Origin: CBDBND01 sp965207985
GTDB taxonomy: Bacteria; Pseudomonadota; Alphaproteobacteria; Rhodospirillales; Rhodospirillaceae
Length of the DNA stretch: 64,000 nucleotides
Direction of reading: 5' to 3'
Assembly: GCA_965207985.1 (NCBI GenBank)
Contig: CBDBND010000035.1
Coordinates: forward strand, 806,001 to 870,000
This document shows, in pieces, positions 37,091 to 46,039 of the stretch. Position numbers and translations under genes: made by a program. Below the pieces are notes generated by a model. It saw only the letters and a list, made by a program, of their open reading frames with translations. It was not told where the DNA came from and did no database searches. The number at the start of each line of letters is the position of its first letter. Position 1 is the stretch's first letter.

Positions 37091-37558
37091 TTACGGCGCT
37101 TCGGCCGGCCCGGTCTCAGGGTTATAAATAATGTAGACTTTTCGGTAGCCTTTCGGGCTCGACCAATGTCCTGTCCACCCTTTTGGCAAAGTGACGGTAT
37201 CACCCGGGCCGGCAATCATTTTCGATCCGTGGGCATTGGTCAGTTCAACACCACCCTTGGCGAAAAACATGATCTCGTCGTATGGGTAACCCGTGGAATT
37301 CGTGTACTCAACTGGATCTGAGTCCCCTATCCCAACCAGCAAATTTTCATCTTGGCTTTCTAACAAAACAATATCCCGGACCTGAAACGGGCCGTTTTCC
37401 CCGTTCTGATCCCAGATTTTGAACGGAAACGTCTCAAAGACTCCCCCACGTAAATCACCTTCCGGAATTACTCTAGGCAGTACAATGTCGTCAGCCGCAT
37501 AAGAAGCGGAAGTAAGGAATGGTGCGAGGACGGCTACAATTTTTGACACTTTTATCAT
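37091..37558 (-). CDS. Exported cupin-domain protein (DUF861-like)
   Basis: 155 aa from ATG 37558, preceded by GGGAGG, with a Sec signal (I-V-A-V-L-A-P-F-L-T-S-A-S-Y-A). The single cupin domain shows Y-P-Y-D-E-I-M-F-F-A-K-G-G-V-E-L-T, G-P-G-D-T-V-T-L-P-K-G-W-T-G-H-W and R-K-V-Y-I-I-Y, the pattern of the DUF861/EutQ-like group. Few of the classical metal His residues are present. Likely periplasmic. It overlaps none of its neighbours and is 66 bases after the SnoaL-like gene. Confidence 0.7.
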   Translation of the reverse strand: MIKVSKIVAVLAPFLTSASYAADDIVLPRVIPEGDLRGGVFETFPFKIWDQNGENGPFQVRDIVLLESQDENLLVGIGDSDPVEYTNSTGYPYDEIMFFAKGGVELTNAHGSKMIAGPGDTVTLPKGWTGHWSSPKGYRKVYIIYNPETGPAEAP

Positions 37559-37624
37559 GATTCCTCCCAGCCCAGATGTGATCAGGCTAACACCCGTTTT
37601 CGAAGGTGCCGTCACCCTCTGGCC

Positions 37625-38137
37625 TCAGGGTTCATAAATACGTCCCCTGATGTCGGCCGGTGTAAACTCGCCCACGATGTACATATCGCCTTTGCACACC
37701 CACTCACCGTTTTCCTTACTCCACAGGAACAGAGTCATGACCGAGAAGGGCTCAATTGTTTTATCGTGATACTCAGCGTACACGTTTGCCCAATCCCAGC
37801 CGGCATCCCCGTTCACATAGCTATCAACAGACACAATCCTGATTTCGCCGCGCAACGCGACATCGTCATACATTTCTTTGAACTGCGCGCGGCCCTTGTA
37901 AGACCGGGGCTCATCCGCCGCGAGCCCCCGCGCATCCTTTGCATAAAACTGATCGTAGACCAGCGCTGGATTATCGGTCGCATAAGCCATTTGCTTGAGG
38001 TCGTACTTGGCGCGGATGGCTTTCTTGAACTCTATCAACTCAGCGGACTCCTCTCCGCGGACGGAAATGGAGGCTGACATAAGCCCTGCGATCACTGCAA
38101 AAACAGTGAGATAGAAATTTCCAGTTTTAGGCATCAT
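37625..38137 (-). CDS. Exported SnoaL-like / NTF2-fold protein
   Basis: 170 aa with a Sec signal (F-Y-L-T-V-F-A-V-I-A-G-L-M-S-A-S-I-S-V-R-G). The mature part looks like a cone-shaped NTF2/SnoaL fold of the DUF4440 type: Y-A-T-D-N-P-A-L-V-Y-D-Q-F-Y-A-K-D-A, G-R-A-Q-F-K-E-M-Y and a late W-V-C-K-G-D-M-Y-I. Such proteins are often small-molecule isomerases, cyclases or binding proteins. It starts the minus-strand run of SnoaL-like, cupin and hydrolase-fold genes. Confidence 0.65.
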   Translation of the reverse strand: MMPKTGNFYLTVFAVIAGLMSASISVRGEESAELIEFKKAIRAKYDLKQMAYATDNPALVYDQFYAKDARGLAADEPRSYKGRAQFKEMYDDVALRGEIRIVSVDSYVNGDAGWDWANVYAEYHDKTIEPFSVMTLFLWSKENGEWVCKGDMYIVGEFTPADIRGRIYEP

Positions 38138-38447
38138 TAGGTCCCTTCGATTTATTGAGCGTTTGCCGAATGTAAAACCTTACCGGCTCTTCACCAAAGC
38201 TGTTCTTTGTTTTTTTATTTCATACACCGATATTAGGTCATATTTATCAAACGGATGAATACGGCGTTCAGGATCATCGCTCTTATTGGGTAAAGTTGAG
38301 CACTTCTACGAAACTTGTGAAATCAGGTCGATTTTACGTTTTGACCATAGGAAAGTCTGTCACTATTCCTGCCAGCCACTGCTATATCAGAAGTTCTGAA
38401 AGGTAGAGATTTTACATTGGAAACAAGGAACTAAGTAAAGGCCAACG
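38138..38447. other. Divergent promoter region, SnoaL-like / DUF1838 genes
   Basis: 310 bases without a gene. It is AT-rich and no copy of the island repeat or other clear site was found. The DUF1838 start is preceded by AAAGG. Confidence 0.4.
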
Positions 38448-38950
38448 ATGACACATTTACTTTCACGCAGAACAGCGATGCAATTAGCTGGTGCTGCATC
38501 TGTCCTTTCCATCAATTCCGGAGTGTATGGAGCACCAGGCGATCCAATGGCCTTTCCCCGCGACTTTGATACGGCTACCCCCGAGCACAATCTCATCGCC
38601 TATATGAAAATCATGTCGGACCTGTCCGACAAGCCCACATATCGCTATCACACGGGCCGAATTTTATCGGTGATCGGCCGCAACGTCGGTGAACCGCTTA
38701 TGGACTTCGTCGCCTGCAAGCAGGACCGCGTCAGACGATTGACCGACGGCTCTTACCAGCATGGCTACCGCGGTGTGATCTTGTTTACGGAATTGGACAC
38801 AGGCCGGGTTCTCGACACGTTTGAGAATCCCTTCACCGGAAAAACCAACACGGTCAGACATTTCAAAACAAGCTGGGGTTCAGGCGTGTTCACAAAGACT
38901 GGCGCCTATAGTCTAGGCGCCGATGTGGAACAGGAAGCACCGGGACTTAG

Positions 38951-40468
38951 CAGGCTGCTGAAAAAGTCTTCCTTTTGAGGCTTTGGAATGATTCTTTCTC
39001 TTTGTTGATTGCATGGAGGAAGTAATGCGTGGAGGCGACGATCGGACGGAGGGTCTTTTTTCTTATGTGAGCTGCGAGGCTCGTGTTCCGGCGACGCATC
39101 CGCTTCGCCTGATCCGTGGGCTGGTTGATGAGGCGCTGGAGCTTATGTCGCCGGATTTCGAGGGGTTGTATTCGAAGATCGGGCGTCCCTCGATCCCGCC
39201 GGAGAAGCTGTTGCGTGCGCTCCTGTTACAGGCCTTTTACTCAATCCGCTCGGAACGTCAGCTGATGGAGCAGATGGATTACAACCTGTTGTTCCGTTGG
39301 TTCGTCGGATTGTCGATGGACAGTGCGGTGTGGGATGCGACGACGTTCAGCAAGAACCGCGACCGGCTGCTGGATGGAGAGGTTGCGCGGAGGTTCCTGG
39401 CGGTGGTTGTGGAGCAGGCGCGTCGGCGCGGCCTGCTGTCGGACGATCACTTTTCCGTGGACGGGACGCTGATCGAGGCCTGGGCGTCGATCAAGAGCTT
39501 CCGCCCCAAGGACGGCGGCGACGAGCCGCCGGGGCCGGGGCGCAACTCGGAGAGGACCTTCCACGGCGAGAAGCGGTCCAACGAGACCCATGCCTCGACG
39601 ACCGATCCCGACGCCCGGCTGTACCGCAAGGGGAATGGCCAGTCCTCGCGTATGGCCTTCATGGGCCACGTGTTAATGGAGAACCGCAACGGGCTCCTGG
39701 TCGGGGCCTGCCTGACCCGGGCCACCGGCACGGCGGAACGCGAAGCCGCCCTGGCGCTTCTCGATGCCCATCGCCCGGGACGGCGGCGGATCACGCTGGG
39801 CGCGGACAAGGCCTATGACGTGGCGGCCTACGTCGAGGCCTTGCGGGCGCGTCGGATCACCCCGCACATCGCCCGCGACGACCATGTAACCAAGACCGGC
39901 AAGCGGCGGCGCACCTCCATTGACGGCCGCACCATGCGCCATTCCGGCTACGCCGCCAGCCTGCGCATCCGCAAGCGCATCGAGGAGAGCTTCGGCTGGA
40001 TCAAGACCACCGGCGGGCTGGCCAAGACCCGGCACAAGGGCATCAAAAGGGTCGGCTGGATGTTCGAACTGACCGCCGCCGCCTACAACCTGGTCAGGCT
40101 CCCCAAGCTGCTGGCGGAGCCCGTGCCATGACGGCACCGGTGGCCTGCCAGCTGATCGGCCGGTGGCGGATCGTCGAGGCCAACCTGTGGGACCGCGGCT
40201 ATCTCGACCTCGACGGGCCCGCCGTGCTGGTCATTCGCGAAGATGGTCACGGCGAGATCGCCTTCGGCGCTCTGAACGCCAGCCTCGACCTGGAATACGG
40301 CCGATCCATCGTGTTCTTCACCTGGGCCGGCTTCGACGAGATGGACGAAGTCAACGGTTCAGGATCGGCCGAACTCCTCGACGACGGATCGTTGGAGATT
40401 GAGTTCGCCTATCATCTCGGCGATAAGGCCACCCTCAAAGCCGAACCAGCCACTTTTTCAGCAGCCTG
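38951..40468 (+). mobile_element. IS5-type insertion sequence (1518 bp) with passenger gene
   Basis: Ends CAGGCTGCTGAAAAAGT / ACTTTTTCAGCAGCCTG form an inverted repeat, flanked by TTAG duplications (38947-38950, 40469-40472), which fits the YTAR target of the IS5 group. It is clearly richer in GC than the host DNA. It holds a transposase and a short downstream gene. The MITE at 35724 shares its ends. Confidence 0.88.
39013..40131 (+). CDS. IS5-family transposase (DUF772 plus DDE domain)
   Basis: 372 aa if read from 39013; ATG 39025 (M-R-G-G-D-D-R) is a common start for the group. The N-terminal DUF772 region has H-P-L-R-L-I-R, G-R-P-S-I-P-P-E-K-L-L-R-A and L-L-F-R-W-F-V-G-L. The DDE domain shows F-S-V-D-G-T-L-I-E-A-W-A, L-G-A-D-K-A-Y-D and R-K-R-I-E-E-S-F-G-W. 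It appears intact. Its stop overlaps the start of the passenger gene (ATGA). Confidence 0.9.
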   Translation: MEEVMRGGDDRTEGLFSYVSCEARVPATHPLRLIRGLVDEALELMSPDFEGLYSKIGRPSIPPEKLLRALLLQAFYSIRSERQLMEQMDYNLLFRWFVGLSMDSAVWDATTFSKNRDRLLDGEVARRFLAVVVEQARRRGLLSDDHFSVDGTLIEAWASIKSFRPKDGGDEPPGPGRNSERTFHGEKRSNETHASTTDPDARLYRKGNGQSSRMAFMGHVLMENRNGLLVGACLTRATGTAEREAALALLDAHRPGRRRITLGADKAYDVAAYVEALRARRITPHIARDDHVTKTGKRRRTSIDGRTMRHSGYAASLRIRKRIEESFGWIKTTGGLAKTRHKGIKRVGWMFELTAAAYNLVRLPKLLAEPVP

Positions 40469-40472
40469 TTAG
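40128..40472 (+). CDS. IS-borne passenger gene of unknown function
   Basis: 114 aa, starting in an ATGA overlap with the transposase stop and so translationally coupled. The product (L-I-G-R-W-R-I-V-E-A-N-L-W-D-R near the start, then beta-rich and acidic) has no signal or known catalytic motif that I recognise. Its stop codon TAG lies outside the element, in the TTAG target duplication, so its C-terminus depends on the insertion site. Confidence 0.6.
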   Translation: MTAPVACQLIGRWRIVEANLWDRGYLDLDGPAVLVIREDGHGEIAFGALNASLDLEYGRSIVFFTWAGFDEMDEVNGSGSAELLDDGSLEIEFAYHLGDKATLKAEPATFSAAC

Positions 40473-40875
40473 TGATGTTCCCTTTCAATTGGGCTGGAAC
40501 ATTGCCGGCGACGATGTCTGGATCACCTATGACGAGCGAGTTGTCGTCCGTGCAGAAGACGGATCTGTCGCCTATGCCGACAGTTCCATGTACCGCTACC
40601 ACGCCAGCCTGAAACAGCTGCAAGATCCGCATCAGCCAAGCGCCGACACCATCATGAGCTGGGACACCGAAACGACGTGGTGGCCGTGGCTGGAGATGGG
40701 TGACCGGGAAGGTCACATGATCTTCGGTAGTATGGGACGAAAGTTGGCGCGCCTTGATGACGTGCCCGAGATGGTCATCGCTGCCTCTGAAGAACGGTTC
40801 CCGGAACAACTTGCCCGGCCCATCGACTGGAACGACTACACCCTGCCTGATCCTGCGTTGGCGCCCGAGACTTAA

Positions 40876-41215
40876 TAATCTTATCGGTCTCAATCATCCC
40901 AGGTGATGGGATCGGTTATAGCGTCCGGGTACGTGTTCTCGGCAAAGTCGACAAAGTCGCCGGGGAAATTAAACCGGCGGACGCCAATCCTGATAGGGCT
41001 AGGGATTCACGACGGTTAAGCATGGTGGCTTTTCCAAATCACTAGGTTTCCAGATAAAGTAACGGAGATCGGATTTATGCTTTGTACATTTAGCAAAAAT
41101 GCTGGGTCAAATGGCAACTCAAGGGCAAACAGTCGCTCCTACACCCCAGTCCGGTCGAACTTTATTGGTCGAACACTAGGGACCTGCATAAGGCGCAAAC
41201 ACAACGAGGGTGAAC
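40876..41215. other. Intergenic region with a gene remnant
   Basis: 340 bases between the DUF1838 gene and the double hydrolase. The left part holds a degenerate minus-strand gene remnant (40890-41023). The rest shows no gene. A GAGG just before 41216 serves the next gene. Confidence 0.45.
40890..41023 (-). pseudogene. Internally deleted remnant of a Tat-exported protein gene
   Basis: ATG 41023 starts L-N-R-R-E-S-L-A-L-S-G-L-A-S-A-G, a good Tat signal, but this frame stops at 40916. In another frame the same DNA reads R-R-F-N-F-P-G-D-F-V-D-F-A-E-N-T-Y-P-D-A then I-T-D-P-I-T-W-D-D and stops at 40890, which looks like a protein C-terminus. A deletion that joined the first codons to the last ones would explain both. 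The parent family is not recognised. Confidence 0.35.
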
Positions 41216-43057
41216 ATGAAACTCTTTATTACAGTGCTGAAAATAACTTTGATCTGCTCCATTTTCAGCGGCTTGGCTGCGCAGGAAAGTTCACCGATCC
41301 GCACACGGCCAATGGAAGATGTCGATGGCATCAAAGTCGAGGTGCTTTCTATCCCAACAGCGACTACACCGACGGACGGCGAACCGCTTATGGCGTTGCT
41401 GTATTACCCTGAAGAAGGCATCAATCCTTACGGGCCTGGAATACTCATGCACCACGGCGGTCCGGGAGGACACCCTGCGCGCCAAGTGGGTGCGCCGCGC
41501 TTTGCCGCGGAGCGTCTCGCCGCGCGCGGGTATACCGTGTTGAGCATCATGTCCCGGCATGCCCGCAATCACCATGTCAGACCCTTTGAAGAGTCAGCCT
41601 TTGACATTAAAGCGGGACTTGATTTCTTGGAAATGCGAGGGATGGAGGACCTGATCCTTGCTGGCCACTCTCTCGGTTCAATCAGAATTACCTATTATCA
41701 AACGTCGACGCACGATCCGCGGGTCAAAGCCCATGTCCATTTTGCACCCACGTCAGACATGTACGGCGAACTTCCTCTTCAATTCCTCCCTCTGGATGAC
41801 CTCACGAAGGAAGCCAGTACGGCCATTGGCCGTGGCGCAGGCCGACCCAAAGACCCGTTGGATCCGGGACGTGTAAAAGGTCTCGAGCCTGATGTCTGGA
41901 TTCATCTGAGTGAAGGAGATTTTTACTCGCCAGAATCTTTCATGAGCTTTTGGTCGCCTTTAGCGAAAACCAAGAACTCGGATTGGTTTCCACACATTGA
42001 TGTCGCCATACTGATGCTCGCGGGCTCCAATGACATCATGGTACCCGAAGGCAGGCTCAAATTCCTTGCGGAACGGGCCACAGCATCGCCAAGGGTTGAC
42101 TACTTTCGATACGAAGGCGCCAACCATTTCTTCGAAAAATTTCACGATCAATCCGTCGAAGACATGGTCAATTGGCTCAACGACATCGGCCTCGGTGTGA
42201 GAAATCGGATTACCATTGACGTTGTCGATACGCAGATGGTGACCGGCCGTCACCTTCCTGGAATTCTCTATATGCCTGAGAGTGGACCGGACATGGGCAA
42301 ACCGGCCTTTCTACTCATGCATGGCTGGACGGGCGATATCCTGCATAGTTCTAATCATTGGCTGGGATGGCGGCTGGCTCAGGCTGGATACGTCGTGCTC
42401 GCTCCTCAAACCCGCACCAGCAGCCGGCAAGGCATTCAGAGAGCCAAGCTCAACGATGTCGCGGATGACCTCGGAAGCTGGATCGACTTCATGGAAAGTC
42501 GCGGATTTTGCAAGATCATTATGGAAGGTCATTCCGCTGGTGGCATTTGGATCTCAAATTATATGAGCGTAAGTGATGACCCGCGTGTCGTTGGCATGGT
42601 CTATCTCGCGCCGACGCGCGACATGTCCACTCATGCACGACGCGGCATTGGGGACGACCGTTACAAAGAAATCGTCGCGGAAGCGGAAGCCGCGGTTGCC
42701 CGTGGCGAGGGCAGGACTCATGTCATCAATGAGATGTACTACACGGCCGATGTGCCTCCTGAGATTGGGTTTCGCACGACCATAGTGATGTTGGCCGAGC
42801 AGTTTCTGGAGTATTGGGGTCCCAATGCGAGGTCGATTCACACTGACCGGGTGCGCGAATTTGATCGTCCCAGCCTCACGATCGCAGGTAGGCTAGATGG
42901 ACTCATGACGGAAGACTTTGTTCGACGGTTTACGCGTGCGCACAAAGGACAAACCGAAGCCATCTGGTACGAAGACGGGTCACATCGATTGTTGGAATCC
43001 AAGAACCGGGTTCTTGACGATATCGTGAACTGGACTGAGAAGAATTTTACACCGTAA
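41216..43057 (+). CDS. Sec-exported double alpha/beta hydrolase with intact Ser nucleophiles
   Basis: 613 aa from ATG 41216, 6 bases after GAGG. GTG 41210 is an alternative. A Sec signal (I-T-L-I-C-S-I-F-S-G-L-A-A) precedes two hydrolase domains: the first has M-H-H-G-G-P-G-G and the elbow G-H-S-L-G near 150, and a catalytic-His-like E-G-A-N-H-F-F-E-K near 303; the second has M-H-G-W-T-G and the elbow G-H-S-A-G near 441. Unlike the other hydrolase-fold genes of this island, both elbows keep Ser, so esterase-type activity is likely. It belongs to the dienelactone/dipeptidyl-peptidase-like branch. It closes the island before the tRNA. Confidence 0.75.
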   Translation: MKLFITVLKITLICSIFSGLAAQESSPIRTRPMEDVDGIKVEVLSIPTATTPTDGEPLMALLYYPEEGINPYGPGILMHHGGPGGHPARQVGAPRFAAERLAARGYTVLSIMSRHARNHHVRPFEESAFDIKAGLDFLEMRGMEDLILAGHSLGSIRITYYQTSTHDPRVKAHVHFAPTSDMYGELPLQFLPLDDLTKEASTAIGRGAGRPKDPLDPGRVKGLEPDVWIHLSEGDFYSPESFMSFWSPLAKTKNSDWFPHIDVAILMLAGSNDIMVPEGRLKFLAERATASPRVDYFRYEGANHFFEKFHDQSVEDMVNWLNDIGLGVRNRITIDVVDTQMVTGRHLPGILYMPESGPDMGKPAFLLMHGWTGDILHSSNHWLGWRLAQAGYVVLAPQTRTSSRQGIQRAKLNDVADDLGSWIDFMESRGFCKIIMEGHSAGGIWISNYMSVSDDPRVVGMVYLAPTRDMSTHARRGIGDDRYKEIVAEAEAAVARGEGRTHVINEMYYTADVPPEIGFRTTIVMLAEQFLEYWGPNARSIHTDRVREFDRPSLTIAGRLDGLMTEDFVRRFTRAHKGQTEAIWYEDGSHRLLESKNRVLDDIVNWTEKNFTP

Positions 43058-43182
43058 CCAAACGAACGGGCGGTTTTCGAGCCACAAGGCGCGCACCTGG
43101 TTCGAGACCGAGGTCGAAGCCTTAATCCATACGCTCGAGCCCGAGCTGGTGCCGCCTCGTCAGAAAATCGGTGGGGTTCAAA

Positions 43183-43259
43183 TGGTAGCGGAGGAGGGAC
43201 TCGAACCCCCGACACGCGGATTATGATTCCGCTGCTCTAACCAGCTGAGCTACTCCGCC
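43183..43259 (-). tRNA. tRNA-Met (CAT)
   Basis: 77 bases with encoded CCA. The acceptor stem (GGCGGAG with CTCCGCT, first pair G-U), D-arm AGCTCAGCTGGTTAGAGC, anticodon stem GCGGA/TCCGC with loop ATCATAA (anticodon CAT) and T-arm GGGGGTTCGAGTCCC fold into a normal cloverleaf. The body resembles alphaproteobacterial elongator Met tRNA rather than the initiator. It marks the border between the accessory island and core genes, a common integration point, though no integrase is seen. Confidence 0.92.
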
Positions 43260-43351
43260 ACTGTCCAGAGAGCGCGGTTTTTACGCTCACGTTTCCTAAT
43301 TGTCAAACGAACCACGGTGATCCGTCGTGCAGCGCCTGGTGCCCCATTAGG

Positions 43352-44563
43352 TCAAGAAACGGCCGCTAACTTTTCCTCACGTCTATTGTGAGGAACAAAC
43401 TGAGCATCGGCGCTGCGGGCAATCCAACCACCACCAAGAACACGGTCCCCATCGTAAAAGACACACGCCTGGCCAGGAGATACGCCATACAAGAGTTCGC
43501 CGAATTCGACGATGACACGGTTATCACGATCATCTGGTCGGATAATGGCAGACACAGGATCATGAGTGTTTCTCACCCTTGCCAATATGGAAAGACCCTC
43601 CGGAGGCACACCTGTTCCCGGCCCGATCCAATTGACATCGCGGACAGCGATTTGTGACTTGGCAATCGCGGGCTTCGGGCCGACGATAACTGAATTCTCT
43701 TCCGGGATAATCGCTACCACGTAGAGTGGGTCTACTTCCCCGCCGAGTCCCAGTCCGCGCCGCTGTCCGACTGTGTAATTTTCAATGCCTTTATGTGTGC
43801 CCATATCTCGTCCGTCGACGTGAAAAAATCGTCCGGCCGTGTTTTGCTTGCCCATAAACTTGCGAACGATATTTGAATACTTACCGGTAGGAACAAAACA
43901 AATATCCTGACTTTCTGGTTTGTCGGCAACCTTCAAATCAAATTTTTGCGCGACAGAACGCGTTTCGGCCTTTGTCAATTCGCCCAGAGGAAATCTGAGA
44001 TACTCAAGTTGGTTAAGTGTCGTCGCAAATAAAAAGTAACTTTGGTCCTTATCCAAGTCCTTAGCGCGATACAAAGTGACGCCACTCTCCATTTCCTGGC
44101 GTCTAATATAGTGGCCGGTAGCGAGGGCCGAGGCACCGATCTTCCGAGCAGCATCGATAAGATCCGTGAACTTGACCGTTTGATTACACAAAACACAGGG
44201 AATGGGTGTTTCGCCCTTGAGATAGGATTTCGCAAAAGGGGCAATAACCGCGTCTTCGAAACGCCTTTCGTAATCCAGTACATAGTGGGGAATCCCCAAT
44301 CGATCGGCGACGCGCCTCGCGTCGTAAATATCCTGCCCAGCGCAACAGGCTTTTGACTTCGCCGTGGCGGCCCCGTGGTCATAGAGTTGCATCGTCAAGC
44401 CGACGACTTCAAACCCTTGCTCGGTAAGAAGAGCCGCCGTGACAGAGCTATCGACACCGCCCGACATGGCGACGGCGATCCTCTCCTTTTTTCCAGATGA
44501 GCTTGCCCTGCTTAAATTCATGAAGGGCTTATAGAGAGGTCCCGATAATTCATCAACGGTCAC
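43352..44563 (-). CDS. mnmA: tRNA-specific 2-thiouridylase MnmA
   Basis: 403 aa. It makes the s2 group of U34 in Lys, Glu and Gln tRNAs using persulfide sulfur. PP-loop S-G-G-V-D-S-S at 34-40; catalytic cysteines in P-C-V-L-C-N-Q (C126) and Q-D-I-C-F-V-P (C222). Length and motif order match the family. It lies last after the cysteine desulfurase and ferredoxin genes, which fits its need for sulfur delivery. The ATG at 44563 gives a slightly long N-terminus; M15 is an alternative. Confidence 0.95.
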   Translation of the reverse strand: MTVDELSGPLYKPFMNLSRASSSGKKERIAVAMSGGVDSSVTAALLTEQGFEVVGLTMQLYDHGAATAKSKACCAGQDIYDARRVADRLGIPHYVLDYERRFEDAVIAPFAKSYLKGETPIPCVLCNQTVKFTDLIDAARKIGASALATGHYIRRQEMESGVTLYRAKDLDKDQSYFLFATTLNQLEYLRFPLGELTKAETRSVAQKFDLKVADKPESQDICFVPTGKYSNIVRKFMGKQNTAGRFFHVDGRDMGTHKGIENYTVGQRRGLGLGGEVDPLYVVAIIPEENSVIVGPKPAIAKSQIAVRDVNWIGPGTGVPPEGLSILARVRNTHDPVSAIIRPDDRDNRVIVEFGELLYGVSPGQACVFYDGDRVLGGGWIARSADAQFVPHNRREEKLAAVS

Positions 44564-44586
44564 TGACTGGTTTTTAATAAGTCGTT

Positions 44587-44916
44587 CTAATCCAACATAT
44601 TATGGGTTTCTGAGGGCAACTTTAAAACCAGACCCGCTAACCCCTCAGTCAATCGAATTTGGCAACCAAGACGCGACTTGCGGGTAAGCCCATAGGTGAG
44701 ATCAAGCATATCTTGTTCTTCATCTGTCGGGCTTGGCAATTTGTTGACCCAGTTGTCGTCTACAATGACATGGCACGTAGAGCACGCCATAGAGCCTTCA
44801 CAGGCACCTTCCATTTCAATTTCGTTTGCATGGGCAACATTTAGAACCGACTCACCAACGTTACCCATGACTTCAATCGTTTCCCCTGAAGGGCGTATGA
44901 ACACCACACGGACCAT
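44587..44916 (-). CDS. fdx: 2Fe-2S adrenodoxin-type ferredoxin
   Basis: 109 aa from the second Met. The adrenodoxin pattern C-x5-C-x2-C (39, 45, 48) and a fourth Cys in L-G-C-Q (85) bind the cluster. The E-E-Q-D-M-L-D segment is typical of the ISC-type ferredoxin. It supplies electrons for Fe-S cluster assembly. It lies 17 bases after the cysteine desulfurase gene and 23 bases before mnmA. Confidence 0.9.
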   Translation of the reverse strand: MVRVVFIRPSGETIEVMGNVGESVLNVAHANEIEMEGACEGSMACSTCHVIVDDNWVNKLPSPTDEEQDMLDLTYGLTRKSRLGCQIRLTEGLAGLVLKLPSETHNMLD

Positions 44917-44935
44917 CAAACAATCCTCATGTTCC

Positions 44936-46039
44936 TTAGAACGAAGACCAGACTTCTATGAATTGCTCCAGATCTTGCCATTTTGTCGTCGGCCCTATGC
45001 TAATTCGAATGGCAGAATCTGACAGTTCTGGATTTAAGCCCATGGCCTCCAAGACATGACTCCTTGCCATTTTTCCGGACGAACAAGCCGACCCAGCACT
45101 CACAGAGAAACCAGCTAAGTCTAAACTGATGACCTGGCTTTCACTGGTAACACCTGGCAGCGAGATATTTGTGGTGTTTGGCAATCGTTCAACATTAATA
45201 CTGTGTACCACCGACTCTGGTCTCTTACTTTGAAGCGCCGACTCAAGTCGTGTGCGTAACTCTTCTACCTTAGAAGATGTTTGCAGTTTTCTGTTGGCAA
45301 GTGCCGCTGTACCGAACCCGACGATACCTGCTGTGTTTTCCGTCCCTGATCGTTTTCGCTTTTCCTGACCGCCACCGATAAGAATGGGGGCGAGATCAAG
45401 ACCCGCGCAATTGACGAGGGCGCCCACGCCTTGAGGTCCCCCCATCTTGTGGGCAGAAACAGAAACCAAATCTGCTCCGAGAGTGGCCAAGTCGATTGAC
45501 ACCTTGCCGAGCGCTTGAACAGCGTCACAAAGAAGATACCCTCCGTGTTCATGGACAAGCGCGCTGACATCTTTAATGGGCTGAATGACCCCTGTTTCAT
45601 TATTGGCGAACATGACGCAAACAAGGACAGGTTTGCCAATGGCCTTCAGGGTTTCATCCAAAACGTTGAGATTGATCAGCCCATTAGAATCCACAGGAAG
45701 CCTGTTTGAGTCATCAACATGCTCCAAAACGGAAAGGTGCTCTGTGGAACTGCAAAATACGTCAGAAACGATGCCTGATTGGCGCAAACCGGAAACAGCC
45801 ATGGCGTTTGCTTCAGTACCACCTGAGGTAAAAGTGATTGAATCCGGTTGGCAATTGAGCAAAGCAGCAAGCTCTTCGCGTGCATCTTCAACGGCTGCTC
45901 TCCGTTCTCGTCCATCCTGATGAACTGATGACGGGTTTCCAACCGCTGCCAACGTCTCTGAGACCGCGCCCAGCACTTCTGGCAGGATGGGAGCGGTCGC
46001 ATTGTAATCCAAGTAAACTCTGTTGTTCAGGTCTGCCAT
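44936..46039 (-). CDS. Cysteine desulfurase (class V aminotransferase, NifS/IscS type)
   Basis: 367 aa. PLP-dependent release of sulfur from cysteine as an enzyme persulfide. The PLP Lys is K198 in S-A-H-K-M-G-G-P-Q-G; the mobile-loop Cys is C319 in S-A-G-S-A-C-S-S-G-K. Also D-Y-N-A-T-A-P at 11-17 and G-G-T-E-A-N near 73. It is followed by ferredoxin and mnmA, and preceded by the Rrf2 regulator, now split by an IS. Shorter than E. coli IscS, it could be either NifS-like or the tRNA-thiolation desulfurase of this set, so no symbol is given. Confidence 0.9.
   Translation of the reverse strand: MADLNNRVYLDYNATAPILPEVLGAVSETLAAVGNPSSVHQDGRERRAAVEDAREELAALLNCQPDSITFTSGGTEANAMAVSGLRQSGIVSDVFCSSTEHLSVLEHVDDSNRLPVDSNGLINLNVLDETLKAIGKPVLVCVMFANNETGVIQPIKDVSALVHEHGGYLLCDAVQALGKVSIDLATLGADLVSVSAHKMGGPQGVGALVNCAGLDLAPILIGGGQEKRKRSGTENTAGIVGFGTAALANRKLQTSSKVEELRTRLESALQSKRPESVVHSINVERLPNTTNISLPGVTSESQVISLDLAGFSVSAGSACSSGKMARSHVLEAMGLNPELSDSAIRISIGPTTKWQDLEQFIEVWSSF

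Larger units (their letters stand above)
38448..40875 (+). pseudogene. Tat-exported DUF1838 family gene disrupted by an IS5-type element
   Basis: The 5' part from ATG 38448 opens with a Tat signal (L-S-R-R-T-A-M-Q-L-A-G) and reads to A-P-G-L. The 3' part resumes after the element as S-D-V-P-F-Q-L-G-W-N-I and ends at 40875. Removing the element (38951-40468) and one TTAG gives an unbroken 301 aa product. DUF1838 proteins are secreted, of unknown function and often near catabolic genes. The insertion should abolish the C-terminal 45 percent. The lesion is exact and recent. Confidence 0.8.

Noticed and set aside
41077..41412. 111 aa plus-strand frame upstream of the double hydrolase
   Set aside because: It overlaps the signal and first domain of the real gene, with no ribosome site or homology.
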